Assembly (NCBI RefSeq): GCF_017829975.1
Contig: NZ_JAEEGA010000001.1
Location: 310,001 to 374,000, forward strand
From: Vagococcus allomyrinae
GTDB lineage: Bacteria > Bacillota > Bacilli > Lactobacillales > Vagococcaceae
DNA: 64,000 bases
Direction of reading: 5' to 3'
Shown: positions 35,427 through 45,900 of the stretch, piece by piece
Layout: every line of letters starts with the position of its first letter
Numbering within the stretch: position 1 is the stretch's first letter
Notes under the pieces: generated by a model
Databases searched by the model: none
Seen by the model: the letters and a program-made list of their open reading frames with translations, nothing else
Told to the model about the DNA's origin: nothing
Translations under genes and position numbers: made by a program

Positions 35427-37171
35427 ATCAAATCCCCTTTCTGTTGACTTGGAATACGCAAGGTCACCGTTACGCCTGCCCACTCATTTAACTCGATCAT
35501 GACGCCGTAGTTTAAGCCAAAGCGTTCTTTAATTCGAAAATTAACGTTTAACAAACCCATGGAGTCACTTGATTCTATGGCATTGTTCCGCAGTTTATCC
35601 TGAATATCAGGAAGACGTTCAAGAGGAATCCCATTGCCATTGTCTTTTACGAGAATTAAGATATCGGCTTGGTCACGCTCACAAATGATTTCGATAAAGT
35701 TGTTGTCTTTAGTTGAATCGATGCCATGCACAATATAATTTTCAACAAGTGGTTGAATCGACAATTTTTCAATATGAGCCGAGGCCAATTCTTCGGGAAA
35801 TGAAATATCATAAAAGAGGTTGTCCTCAAAACGAATTTCAAATAATCGAAGGTAGGCGTCACAGAAGCTGAGTTCTTCGCTAAGTGTGATCAGTTCTTTA
35901 CCTTTAATCATATTCTTATACAGTCGCGAGGTGTTGTAAAGCATTTCCGAAACGTCCAGATCATGATTGATGATGGCTTTCATGCGAATGGCTTCAAGGG
36001 TGTTATAGAGAAAATGTGGGTTTATTTGCGAGCGTAATGTTTTCATTTGATAATTTTTTTGTTTGATTTCGCTCACGTAAACATCGTCGATATAGTGTTT
36101 TAGCTGATCGGACATTTCATCTAAGCCATCGAGAATTAAAGTGAATTCGTCAGGGCTACTGTGAGTCTTGTCCATGGCGGCAGTCGTAAAATTGCCTGTT
36201 TGAATCGCTGTCATTTTATGGGTGATTGCCATGATCTTCCCTTCCAAGTTTCTAAGGTGGTGAATGATAAAGGGCAGTGACACCAAGACGATAATGATGG
36301 TAATTATCAAAAAATAGAGATAAAGGTGAATGATCGCTTGCCAGATTTTTTTAGGCGATTGTCTACTTACCAGTTGATAATTTGAAGCTAAATTATCTTG
36401 TTGAACCGTGGCCATCTTTTGGGAAACTGCCCCGTTATTTGTGCTATAGAGAAGGACGTCGTTTTCCATTAAGAAAAGCTCGCCTGCTGATTCTGCATTT
36501 TGTTCGACGACAGATTGATAAACAGCCTGGTTATCAAAGAGGTAATACATGTCTGCCACGTTTTCGAGGGTGGATGGGTTATTGAGTGTTTTGTGAAAGG
36601 CGAGCAGTTGTTCCTCTGTCGGTTGGTCGTTAAGGACTAAGTTCTTAATTTCTGTGGTATTAAGGACTTTATTTGGTAAGGCCAACTGTTTTCGTTCTAA
36701 AAAATCAGCAGAGGTATTTGAAAAAATCGTCAATGATTGGGTGTCTTTGTTATGAAAAATAATCTTGGCACAATTAGGATAGGAATAAAAAATTTTTTTG
36801 ATAAAGGTCAACGTACCAAAGTAGTTCGAAGATTCGCTACTCATATAGCGATTGGTTTTGTATTCGAAGTAGTCATTGTACTCTAACCTTAAAAAATTAT
36901 CTAAGTCTTCCAAGTAAGGTTGTTGAATAAACAGTTCGGTCGTTAAGGTATCAACAATATTTTGTTCTTTGATCAGTTCTGTTTTTAAGGTGACATAGTT
37001 ATTGGCTAAAATGGTGTTTTTTTCTTGTCTGATACTCAAGACATACGAATGAAAAACAAAAAATAAAATGGTGATCACACCGATGATGATCAGTAGATAT
37101 TGTTTGAACATTCTGCTAAAGGCGTTTAGTTTGAAAATGTTGATTTTTTCAAGGGTTTGTAGAAAGGTCAT
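35423..37171 (-). CDS. YesM-type sensor histidine kinase
   Basis: A 582-residue membrane kinase. One membrane segment lies near residues 25-45 and another near 280-300, enclosing an extracellular sensor of about 235 residues. A HAMP-like linker precedes the LytS/YesM-type dimerisation motif QINPHFLYNTLEAIRMKAI with the phospho-histidine, and the ATPase domain has the N box (PLVENYIVHGID) and G boxes (DNGNGIP, GLLNV). It should sense an extracellular sugar or the loaded binding protein and phosphorylate YesN. The ATG at 37171 has AAAGGA 9 bases before it; the TTG at 37180 abuts that site. Confidence 0.92.
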   Translation of the reverse strand: MTFLQTLEKINIFKLNAFSRMFKQYLLIIIGVITILFFVFHSYVLSIRQEKNTILANNYVTLKTELIKEQNIVDTLTTELFIQQPYLEDLDNFLRLEYNDYFEYKTNRYMSSESSNYFGTLTFIKKIFYSYPNCAKIIFHNKDTQSLTIFSNTSADFLERKQLALPNKVLNTTEIKNLVLNDQPTEEQLLAFHKTLNNPSTLENVADMYYLFDNQAVYQSVVEQNAESAGELFLMENDVLLYSTNNGAVSQKMATVQQDNLASNYQLVSRQSPKKIWQAIIHLYLYFLIITIIIVLVSLPFIIHHLRNLEGKIMAITHKMTAIQTGNFTTAAMDKTHSSPDEFTLILDGLDEMSDQLKHYIDDVYVSEIKQKNYQMKTLRSQINPHFLYNTLEAIRMKAIINHDLDVSEMLYNTSRLYKNMIKGKELITLSEELSFCDAYLRLFEIRFEDNLFYDISFPEELASAHIEKLSIQPLVENYIVHGIDSTKDNNFIEIICERDQADILILVKDNGNGIPLERLPDIQDKLRNNAIESSDSMGLLNVNFRIKERFGLNYGVMIELNEWAGVTVTLRIPSQQKGDLI

Positions 37172-37859
37172 CTCGTTCAATCCTTTGTTTAGTTTTACCT
37201 AAGGTTATTCTATCAGTTAGAGCAGAATAGTCAAAACTAATAAAAAGATAAGGGTAGAGGCTAAAAGTGAATAAAACAAGGCTGGCAGGCATTTCATTAA
37301 AAATTAGGAGACTAAAAATAACGTAAAAAATAGTTAAAGCGTGTAACAAGGGTTTGGTAAAAAACAGGATCAAACTATTTTTGATGACAGCTTTCAAGGG
37401 ATTTTTAAATAAGGCCAGTTCCAAAGCCATAAAGGGCAGAATCAACAGACAGCCCAAACGCAGTAAAAAATAAACAGGGGCTAATAATGATAAGCCAGGA
37501 ATCAAGGGATAAATCACACGATCAAAACTCAGCAAAAATAGCAATAACTGAATCAGGTAAATGGGAAGGAGTTCTTTTGAGAAGCTGTGGCGATAGGTTC
37601 CTAGATAAAGGCGATAGATCCTGACGTCCTGTCTGGCGATTACCGCAAAACTACTTCTAAAAAGGGCGATCAAAGCCGGGCCGAGAGTAAAACTTGCAGC
37701 AAAAAAGAGCCAAGGTGACTGTTGGCTTTGATCAATCCCAAAGATGAGGAAAGTGATCAATAAGGGCAAATTGCTCCCTAAAAACAAGCCGTTTAATAAA
37801 ATAAGGCGGATCAGTAATTGAAAGATAGATGTTAGGTCATGTGGCATAAATTTTGTCAT
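37149..37859 (-). CDS. YesL-like DUF624 membrane protein
   Basis: A 236-residue membrane protein with about five hydrophobic helices. The order, short length and the segment LGPALIALFRSSFAVIARQD fit the DUF624 (YesL) family, whose members almost always sit in YesLMN-type operons beside carbohydrate ABC transporters. The molecular role is unknown; a regulatory or chaperone-like role for the kinase is an inference. The start has AAAGGGG about 10 bases upstream. It overlaps the YesM gene by about 20 bases. Confidence 0.85.
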   Translation of the reverse strand: MTKFMPHDLTSIFQLLIRLILLNGLFLGSNLPLLITFLIFGIDQSQQSPWLFFAASFTLGPALIALFRSSFAVIARQDVRIYRLYLGTYRHSFSKELLPIYLIQLLLFLLSFDRVIYPLIPGLSLLAPVYFLLRLGCLLILPFMALELALFKNPLKAVIKNSLILFFTKPLLHALTIFYVIFSLLIFNEMPASLVLFTFSLYPYLFISFDYSALTDRITLGKTKQRIERDDLSTNP

Positions 37860-37896
37860 AACGGTGGAACCCCTTTCTTTTTATGGGAACGCATTA

Positions 37897-37910
37897 GGTC
37901 AGCGCTTACT
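37897..37910. promoter_or_regulatory. cre-like site between the YesL and ABC operons
   Basis: On the minus strand AGTAAGCGCTGACC matches 11 of 14 CcpA-site positions around a central AAGCGCT. Placement between the two divergent operons fits catabolite control. Confidence 0.4.
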
Positions 37911-38063
37911 TATTAATATAAATGACTTCATTATAAAAGTCCATGAGATCAGAACTGTGAAGAAATGTAACTATAATTCGTGCAATAAAAGTGAAATTTT
38001 ACCAATTGAGGAAGCGATTTCTTTTGGGTATGCTTAAAGCAATCAGATGAGGAGGCAAGTAAT

Positions 38064-39035
38064 ATGGAAGTCAGTACAGTAGCAACTAAAGCTAAGAAAG
38101 AAGGCAAGTTTAAACAGAAGTGGAAACGGTTTATCAAGAATAAAGAGCTCTTTATTTTATCGGTTCCCGGTATCCTATGGTTTGCCATTTTTTCCTATTT
38201 GCCGATGTTTGCCATTTTTGTTGCATTTAAGCGTTTTAGGTTGCATGGGAATTTTTTTGAAAGTTTTATGAAAAGTGAATGGGTTGGACTGGAAAATTTT
38301 AATTTTTTGTTTAAAAGCGGCGATGCCGCATTAATTATTCGCAATACCGTAGGCTATAACATTGTGTTCATTCTGTTAGGGATCGCTATTCCTTTGGGGA
38401 TGGCCTTGATGTTAAACGAAATATTTAGCAAGCAGTTGTCCAAGTTATACCAAAGTGTTTTGTTTATCCCTTACTTTTTATCAATGGTTGTGGTTAGTTA
38501 CATCGTCTTTGCCTTTTTAGATCCAACAGGCGGTTATGTCAACGGGCTATTAAAGATGATCGGCATGAAACCTATTCAATTTTACATGGAACCTAAGTAC
38601 TGGCCTTTTATCTTGACCTTGGTATCGGTTTGGAAAACCATGGGCTATAATATGATCATCTATTTGGCCGCTATTTGTGGCTTTGATAAGTCTTACTATG
38701 AGGCTGCCATGCTTGACGGGGCCAGTAAGTGGCAGCAAATCAAGCACATTACTTTGCCGATGTTACGACCAGTCATCGTTATTTTGCTAATCTTAGCAGT
38801 GGGCGGTATTTTCAGATCTGATTTTGGTCTCTTTTATCAGGTGCCAAAGGATTCAGGGGCGTTAATTCCAGTGACACAAACCGTTGACACTTATATTTAT
38901 CGTGGCTTGGCCACCATGGGTGATATCGGTCTATCGGCTGCTGGGGGATTATTGCAATCTGTTGTTGGCTTTGTCTTGGTGCTGGTAACTAACGGCATTG
39001 TGAAAAAAATTGATAAAGGTCAAAGTTTATTTTAG
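38064..39035 (+). CDS. Carbohydrate ABC permease (LplB/YesP type)
   Basis: A 323-residue type-I ABC permease of the LplB group. It begins with a cytosolic basic segment, then FILSVPGILWFAIFSYLPMFAIFVAFK, and carries the EAA loop YYEAAMLDGASKWQQIKHITLPML that contacts the shared ATPase (MsmK type, encoded elsewhere). With the next permease and the SBP at 40043 it forms an importer for oligosaccharides. Divergent from the YesLMN-type genes, it is the probable target of YesN. AGGAGG precedes the ATG. Confidence 0.92.
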   Translation: MEVSTVATKAKKEGKFKQKWKRFIKNKELFILSVPGILWFAIFSYLPMFAIFVAFKRFRLHGNFFESFMKSEWVGLENFNFLFKSGDAALIIRNTVGYNIVFILLGIAIPLGMALMLNEIFSKQLSKLYQSVLFIPYFLSMVVVSYIVFAFLDPTGGYVNGLLKMIGMKPIQFYMEPKYWPFILTLVSVWKTMGYNMIIYLAAICGFDKSYYEAAMLDGASKWQQIKHITLPMLRPVIVILLILAVGGIFRSDFGLFYQVPKDSGALIPVTQTVDTYIYRGLATMGDIGLSAAGGLLQSVVGFVLVLVTNGIVKKIDKGQSLF

Positions 39036-39054
39036 AAAAGGAGTGAGAGTGTCA

Positions 39055-39978
39055 ATGGAAGAAAAAAAGCAAAAGACTTTAGGCGAGTCTCTTAATCGTT
39101 TTGGACGAGTGAGCCGTAAGTCCAATCGCTTGATCACTTGTTTCTTAGGTCTCATCACATTATTAAGCGTCATCCCGTTCTTCTTAGTGGTGATTATTTC
39201 CTTTACAGATTCGGAAACAATCCAAAAAACAGGGTATCGCTTTATTCCAGATAAGTGGAGTTTGGAAGCTTATCGCTTGATTTTTGAAGATGGAGCAGTT
39301 TTTAAATCTTTTGGTACCACCCTTTTTGTGACGATCGCGGGAACGATTATTGGCGTCTTTTTGATGTCAACATTTGCTTACACACTGTCGCGAAAAAACT
39401 ATGCATATCGGGGATTTCTATCTAAATATTCGATTGTTCCCATGCTCTTTAGTGGTGGAATCATTGGTAATTACATCGTTATTGTGAATATTTTAGGCTT
39501 GAGAAATTCGATCTGGTCACTGATCTTGCCACTATGCATGAGCACGTTCTCGATCATGATTTTAAGAACCTTTTATCAAATGTCGGTACCAGAGGCGTTG
39601 ATCGAATCAGCTTATATGGATGGAGCCAGTGAGTGGACCATCTATTTCAAAATTATCTTGCCTTTGTCATTGCCAGGGCTGGCAACCATTGCTTTATTTT
39701 TAACTTTAGGCTATTGGAATGACTGGTTTAGTGCGTTACTATATATCGACAGCAATAAAATTGTCCCCTTGCAATATCTGCTGATGAAAATGGAGACGAA
39801 TATCGAATTTATTGCTAATAATGCTGGGAAAATGGGCATGACAGCCAGTAATTCATTGCCAACGGAAACGATTAAAATGGCGGTGGTAGTCTTATCGACT
39901 GCGCCGATCTTGATCGCCTATCCATTTTTCCAAAAGTATTTTATCGGCGGTTTAACCGTCGGGGCTGTCAAAGAGTAG
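39055..39978 (+). CDS. Carbohydrate ABC permease (YtcP type)
   Basis: A 307-residue partner permease. It has the ITLLSVIPFFLVVIISFTDSETI N-terminal segment, the EAA loop PEALIESAYMDGASEWTIYFKIILPLSLPGLA, and the YPFFQKYFIGGLTVGAVKE end that is very typical of YtcP/LplC-type permeases. AAGGAG lies before two candidates: a GTG at 39049 (spacing about 5) and the ATG at 39055 (spacing about 11). I prefer the ATG; the GTG is equally possible. Confidence 0.9.
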   Translation: MEEKKQKTLGESLNRFGRVSRKSNRLITCFLGLITLLSVIPFFLVVIISFTDSETIQKTGYRFIPDKWSLEAYRLIFEDGAVFKSFGTTLFVTIAGTIIGVFLMSTFAYTLSRKNYAYRGFLSKYSIVPMLFSGGIIGNYIVIVNILGLRNSIWSLILPLCMSTFSIMILRTFYQMSVPEALIESAYMDGASEWTIYFKIILPLSLPGLATIALFLTLGYWNDWFSALLYIDSNKIVPLQYLLMKMETNIEFIANNAGKMGMTASNSLPTETIKMAVVVLSTAPILIAYPFFQKYFIGGLTVGAVKE

Positions 39979-40042
39979 TTTATCAGGATTGACTAGGTGG
40001 TAAGGGATTATTGCCTAATAAAATATATTGGAGGGTTAACAG

Positions 40043-41479
40043 ATGATTAAAGGAAAAAAAGTGATTGGGATTGCACTGCTGCTGTCGCTATTTTTACTAG
40101 TGGCAGCATGTGGAAAGAAGGAAGATAAACAGGATGCCTCAGGGACTGTCAATCTGACTTGGTATATGACGGGCATTCCTCAAAAAGACATTGATAAAGT
40201 CAACGACGCAGTCAATGACTACACAAAAGAAAAATACAATCTAACGGTAACGTTGAATCAAATTGATTGGGGCGAGTACGATCAAAAGATGAGCGCCTTG
40301 GTTAACGCTGGTGAAACTTTTGATCTGGCTTTTACAGCCTCATGGTTGGGTGGTTTTAACTATTTGACCAATGCTCGTAAGGGTGGCTTTTTGGACATTA
40401 CCGAGTATTTGGATGGGGATAATTCAAAATTAAAAGCAACTTTGGATGAGAAGTTTTGGCAAGGGGCTGAAATCGATGGTCAGGTCTATGTGGTTCCCAC
40501 CCAGAAAGAGATTGCCGCCACTGAGTTTTTCGTTTTTAATAAAGAACTAGTGGATAAATATCAAGTGCCATACGAAGATATCAAAACTTACGCTGATTTA
40601 GAGCCATGGTTGAAAAAGATCAAAGAAGAGGAAGACATCTTCCCTTGGTATATGTCAGAAGGGTATAAAAATCCTTATGAATTTGATGAGCTTAATACGT
40701 CAGTCGGCATTAATTTAGAAGGGGATCAAAACAAGATCACCGATTACTACTTTGAAGCCCCTTATTTGGAAAGAGTAAAAAATGTTCGCAAGTTTATGGA
40801 AGCTGGTTATATCAACGAGAATGCTGCATTGGCCAAACAAACGGATATTGTCGGCAAGGATTGGTTTGTGACCTCAACCGTTATGGGACCCCTTGATACG
40901 GCAACAGTCGAAGATCAAGTCAAAAAAGAAGTGGTAGTGACACAAATGACCGACTCAATTGTGACAAATGCCTCAGCTGTCGGGGCAGGCACGGTTGTTG
41001 GAGCCAATTCCGATCATCCAGAAGAAGCCATGAAATTATTGGAAGCGGTCAATACGGATCCAGTCTTAATGAATCTACTGGCTTACGGCATCGAAGGAAC
41101 TCACTATGAAAAAACTGGTGATGACACCATAAAATGGTTGGATGCTCACAGTAATTATACGACACCGTATTATATGTTTGGCAGTTATTTCAACTTGTAT
41201 CATGCTGAAGGGGCTCAAGTAGATGAGTGGGAGATTCTTAAAGAATACAACGCAACTGCAACACCATCGCCAGCGTTAGGATTCAATTTTGATACAACAA
41301 GTGTTTCCACGCAAATTGCGGCATTAAACAACGTGCAAGAAGAATTTAAAAACTTGATCAACACAGGTTCCGTTGATCCAGAGGAAAACTTGAAAAAAAT
41401 GGAAACGAAAATGAAAGCAGCAGGACTAGATGAGGTTATCAAAGAAATGCAAAGCCAATACGATAAGTGGAAAAAATAA
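40043..41479 (+). CDS. Oligosaccharide-binding lipoprotein (LipO/YtcQ type)
   Basis: A 478-residue extracellular binding protein with a lipoprotein signal and lipobox VAAC. The mature part has the DUF3502-like C-terminal region (GFNFDTTSVSTQIAALNNVQEEFKNLINTGSVDPEENLKKMETKMKAAGLDEV) characteristic of LipO/YtcQ proteins. It should capture the oligosaccharide later trimmed by the three glycosidases downstream. A long hairpin follows its stop and probably protects or separates its mRNA. GGAGGG precedes the ATG. Confidence 0.92.
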   Translation: MIKGKKVIGIALLLSLFLLVAACGKKEDKQDASGTVNLTWYMTGIPQKDIDKVNDAVNDYTKEKYNLTVTLNQIDWGEYDQKMSALVNAGETFDLAFTASWLGGFNYLTNARKGGFLDITEYLDGDNSKLKATLDEKFWQGAEIDGQVYVVPTQKEIAATEFFVFNKELVDKYQVPYEDIKTYADLEPWLKKIKEEEDIFPWYMSEGYKNPYEFDELNTSVGINLEGDQNKITDYYFEAPYLERVKNVRKFMEAGYINENAALAKQTDIVGKDWFVTSTVMGPLDTATVEDQVKKEVVVTQMTDSIVTNASAVGAGTVVGANSDHPEEAMKLLEAVNTDPVLMNLLAYGIEGTHYEKTGDDTIKWLDAHSNYTTPYYMFGSYFNLYHAEGAQVDEWEILKEYNATATPSPALGFNFDTTSVSTQIAALNNVQEEFKNLINTGSVDPEENLKKMETKMKAAGLDEVIKEMQSQYDKWKK

Positions 41480-41491
41480 GCTGAGGTAGAG

Positions 41492-41552
41492 ATAGTTGCG
41501 GAGATAACTTCTTAAGGACAGATGTTCCGAAAGAGGCTGCTCTCGCAACTAT
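41492..41552 (+). other. Intercistronic hairpin behind the binding-protein gene
   Basis: ATAGTTGCG (41492-41500) pairs perfectly with CGCAACTAT (41544-41552), extended by GGAGA/TCTC. There is no T-run, so it is more likely an mRNA-stabilising or processing structure than a terminator. Confidence 0.55.
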
Positions 41553-41570
41553 TCATTTATGGAGAGGACG

Positions 41571-42908
41571 ATGATCATGGCTATACGCGGGGATATTGAA
41601 GAAACAAAAGGGCAAGAGGAGGAGGTGACTGAACTATCAGCAGGATTAAAACAAAAATTGGCCACCTTCCAAGACATGAAGTTAGGCGTCATCATGCATT
41701 GGGGGCTGTATGCTGAAGCCGGCATCGTTGAGTCTTGGCAGTTGTCAGAGGAGGATACATGGGCTCGAAAAGAGCCTTGGAGAGAAGATCTCTCAACTTT
41801 AAGAGAGGATTATTGGGGACTTAGCCAGCAATTTAATCCAGTTAAGTTTGATCCAGCTGACTGGGCCAAAAAATGTCGGGCCGCCGGCTTTAAGTATTTA
41901 TTATTTACGACCAAACATCATGATGGTTTTAACTTGTATGACACAGCCTTATCTGACTATAAAATTACCGCACCTGAGTTGCCCTTTGCCAGCAACCCTC
42001 AAAGCGATATCCTTAAGGCGACTTTTGACGCTTTTAGGAGTGAAGACATGACGGTCGGTGCCTATTATTCGAAAGCCGATTGGCATTCGCCTTACTATTG
42101 GGTCCCAGGGCAACATGCCGTCGGTCGTCAAGCTAGTTACGAGGTCAGCCAAGATCCGGAAATGTGGGAGCGCTTTGTTCAATTTGTTCATGGCCAGCTG
42201 CATGAGATCATGAGTGACTATGGCAAAATCGACATTCTCTGGCTGGACGCCGGTTGGGTTGGCCCTGACAGTGGAGAAGATTTGCGGATGGGAGAAATTG
42301 CCGAAAATTTAAGACTGCTTCAGAAAGATTTGATCATGGTCGATCGAACCATTGGTGGGGCTTATGAAAATTACGTGACACCGGAGCGGGCGGTTCCTGA
42401 CATCCCACCAAATAAGGTCTGGGAAAGTAATATTCCTTTGGCCAATAATTGGGGATATGTTCCTGATGATACGTATAAATCACTCAAACAAATCATTCAT
42501 CTCCTCGTTCAAGTCGTTGCCAAAGGTGGCAATCTTATTTTAGGAGTCGGACCGAAACCAGATGGGTCGCTGCCTCTGGAAGCGGAAAAGCTGATGGCGG
42601 GATTAGGTCAGTGGTTATCCCTTAACGGTGAAGGGATCTACGGCACTCGAATGGTTTCCTCTGACAATGTTAGTAACTGGTTATTAACGCAAAAAGCAGA
42701 CGCTATTTATGCCTTTGCTTTATTGGAAGATCAGGACTATCCATTGGTCATAGATTTGCGAGAACTTGGGATCGATCTGGCGCAAGTTAGGCAAGTTGAC
42801 TTGTTGGCAACAGGTGTTAGCTTACTTCAGCAAAAGGATCAACCTGTTTACCTGATTCCAGCGGGTGTTGAACAAGATGCCTTGGGTATTAGAATTAAGC
42901 TGAGTTAA
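41571..42908 (+). CDS. GH29 alpha-L-fucosidase-like glycosidase
   Basis: A 445-residue cytosolic enzyme (no signal peptide) with the GH29 pattern: FGVIMHWGLYAEAG-like start, FDPADWAKKCRAAGFKYLLFTTKHHDGFNLYD, AYYSKADWHSPYYW, and IDILWLDAGW with the likely nucleophile aspartate. GH29 enzymes release alpha-L-fucose. Its place between the importer and GH38/GH3 genes implies it acts on imported oligosaccharides. The start is uncertain among ATGs at 41559, 41571 and 41577; GGAG 6 bases before 41571 supports that one. Confidence 0.88.
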   Translation: MIMAIRGDIEETKGQEEEVTELSAGLKQKLATFQDMKLGVIMHWGLYAEAGIVESWQLSEEDTWARKEPWREDLSTLREDYWGLSQQFNPVKFDPADWAKKCRAAGFKYLLFTTKHHDGFNLYDTALSDYKITAPELPFASNPQSDILKATFDAFRSEDMTVGAYYSKADWHSPYYWVPGQHAVGRQASYEVSQDPEMWERFVQFVHGQLHEIMSDYGKIDILWLDAGWVGPDSGEDLRMGEIAENLRLLQKDLIMVDRTIGGAYENYVTPERAVPDIPPNKVWESNIPLANNWGYVPDDTYKSLKQIIHLLVQVVAKGGNLILGVGPKPDGSLPLEAEKLMAGLGQWLSLNGEGIYGTRMVSSDNVSNWLLTQKADAIYAFALLEDQDYPLVIDLRELGIDLAQVRQVDLLATGVSLLQQKDQPVYLIPAGVEQDALGIRIKLS

Positions 42909-42943
42909 GCGATCTATTGGCAGCCACACTTGTTGGTGATACT

Positions 42944-42964
42944 TAATGACGGTGAACGTCATTA
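42944..42964 (+). other. Short intercistronic hairpin
   Basis: TAATGACG and CGTCATTA pair perfectly around a 5-base loop between the GH29 and GH38 genes. No T-run follows. Confidence 0.4.
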
Positions 42965-42991
42965 GCTGAAAAGGCATTTAAGGAAGAGAGA

Positions 42992-45900
42992 ATGGACGTG
43001 ATCGAGATGTTAGTTAGAGAAAGTATTCAGCGAATGAATCAAGAGCTCAAAAAAAATATGATTAAAAAGACCCATCCCCTTACCCAGTTGAAACTAGTTG
43101 ATGGAGACCTCACCAGAGATTATCAATCAGGGGACTATTTTGGCAAAAAGAATCAGTATTATACGATTTACGGCGAGATGACTATTCCCGAAGAGTGGCA
43201 AACTAGTCTGGTGAGCTTGGGAATATATTCTTCGGAAACGGAATGGGACAATGCCACGAACCCGCAGATAACCCTCTACCTTAACGATCAATTGATTCAA
43301 GGGTTAGACGTGAATCACCGCGAGGTCATCTTGCCCCAAGAGCTGTTGGCAGAACCTCTTTTAACGGTCAGGTTGGAGATTTTTAGCGGAAGAGAAGAAA
43401 AACAATTTCCCTTATTTATTCAACTACAAGAGTTGGATCAGCAGACTCGTGAGAGCTATTTTGATTTTTATGTGGCCTTGGAAAGCTGGCGCTCAATTAT
43501 CGGAGACAGCCATTCGGAATTAATTTATCAACAAGTCTTACAAGAAGCCAGTCGCTTTCTTGATTTTCGTCAACCTTATTCTGACGCTTATTACAATGGA
43601 CTTTCAGCAGCCAGCACTCGTTTGCAGGAAGACTTGTATGACAGAGTTGATTTTCAAGCTACCGCTACAGTTTTAGCTGTTGGCCATACTCATATTGATA
43701 TCGCTTGGTTATGGACAGTGGCTCAAGCGATTGAGAAGGGCCAGCGGAGCTTTTCAACGGTGTTAAAATTAATGGAGGAATATCCGGATTACACCTTTAT
43801 TCAAAGCCAGCCACAAATGTATCAATTTATTAAAGAGCACTACCCAGAGCTCTATCAGCAAATTAAACAAAAGATCGCCGAAGGACGCTGGGAAGCCGAA
43901 GGGGCTATGTGGGTCGAAGCAGACTGTAATTTAACTTCAGGAGAATCTTTGGTTAGGCAAATTGTTCACGGCAAACAGTTTATTAAAGAAGAGTTTGGCA
44001 CAGATAGTCAAGTGCTTTGGCTTCCGGATGTTTTTGGCTATTCAGCGGCTTTGCCCCAAATCTTAAAAAAGACTAACACGCCTTATTTTATGACAACCAA
44101 ACTATCTTGGAATCAGTTTAACCAAATTCCTTACGATACCTTTTATTGGCAGGGGATTGATGGCAGTGAGATTTTAACGCATTTTATTACGACTGTCAGC
44201 GAAGGTTATAGCCCAACACCTTATTACACGACCTACAATGGATTGCTAGACCCCTATTCTGTTAAGGGGAGTTGGGATCGTTATCAGCAAAAAGACCTCA
44301 ATGATGAAGTGTTGCTGGCTTATGGTTATGGGGACGGAGGAGGTGGGCCGACTCGGGAGATGCTGGAAGTGGCTAAACGCTTAAAGAATGGTTTGCCAGG
44401 AATACCTAAGGTAACGTCTGGTTTCCCCAGCGCTTATTTCCAGCGTTTGGATGAGACCCTCAAAGAAAAAAAGGTCCCCCGTTGGCGAGGAGAACTGTAT
44501 TTTGAATACCATCGTGGCACTTATACCTCCATGGCTAAAAATAAAAAGTTTAATCGAGAGACGGAGACACTGTTGCAATCATTGGAGAAGTTATTCGTTC
44601 AATTTGGTCGAGAGCGGTACCCTCAAGGGCAATTGACTAAAATGTGGCAGTTGACCTTGCTTAATCAATTTCACGATACTTTGCCAGGTAGCTCAATTAA
44701 GGAGGTCTATGACCAAACAGATCTTGAGTACCAAGAGACGAGGCGTTTAGGCAGGACCTTGGTGACAGAGTTGTTGACTGATGATCAGCCTCAAGATCAG
44801 TGGTTTGTCTATAACCCTTTGGCGAAACAACGAGACCTGTTAGTGGAACTGTCAGTTGAGAGCGATCAGTCGCTGGTAGCTGATGGGCAATTGTTACGTC
44901 AGCAACTAACAACAAGTGGCAAGCGACTGGTGCTAATTCCTGAGGTGCCAAGTTTAAGCGGCTGTCTGTTGAAGCCAGAAAAAGGCCAGCCGGTGGTCCC
45001 TCTGACAGCGAGAGAAGTAGGCAAGCAGATTGAAACGGCTCATTATTTCGTAACCTTTGACGAGCAGGCTGAAATCAGTTCATTGATTGATAAAGCAACG
45101 CACCGGGAAATTGTACCAGAAGGCCAGCGATTGAATCAATTAGTGGCTTATGAAGACTTACCTTTAAACTTTGACGCTTGGGATATTGACATTTTTTATC
45201 AGGAGAAACAATGGGCCGTTCAGGATGTGCAATCGGTACAACTAGTCGAAGATGGGCCGATCAGGCAAACCATACGAATCAAGCGGGTCTTTGAAGCCTC
45301 AACGATTAAACAGTTTATTCATTTTTATCACCATAGCCGCCGGATTGATTTTGAAACAGACGTTGACTGGCACCAGCAACACATCCTGCTAAAAGCCCAA
45401 TTTCCCATAGCGATCAACACCTTGAAAGCGACTTTTGATATTCAATTTGGCAATGTTGAACGAGCGATTCATACCAATACCTCTTGGGATATGGCACGAT
45501 TTGAAGTGTGTGGGCAAAAGTGGTTAGACATGTCAGAAGGCAATTATGGTGTGAGCATGTTGACGGACTGTAAGTATGGCTTTAATGTTGCTTATCAGCA
45601 AATGGGAGTCACCTTGATCAAGTCGGCGACTGATCCTAACCCTGAGGCCGATCAAGGCAATCATCAGTTTATCTATGCTATTTTACCTCATGAGGGCAGC
45701 TGGCAAGAGGCTGAGACTGTGGAGGAAGCCCTAGATCTCAACACCCCTGCTTTGGTTAGTCCTATAGGCAAGAGGTTTCTCAAGGAGGAACAGCTGGTAA
45801 GTTTTGCCACTGTTAACCAGAAGAATATCTTACTTGATACTGTCAAAAAAGCTGAGTTAGAGGAAACGCTGATTTTACGGCTGTATGAATTTCACAACAA

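Noticed and set aside
44381-44951. Antisense open frames within the GH38 gene
   Set aside because: Shadow frames in a long, fully conserved coding region; no start signals.
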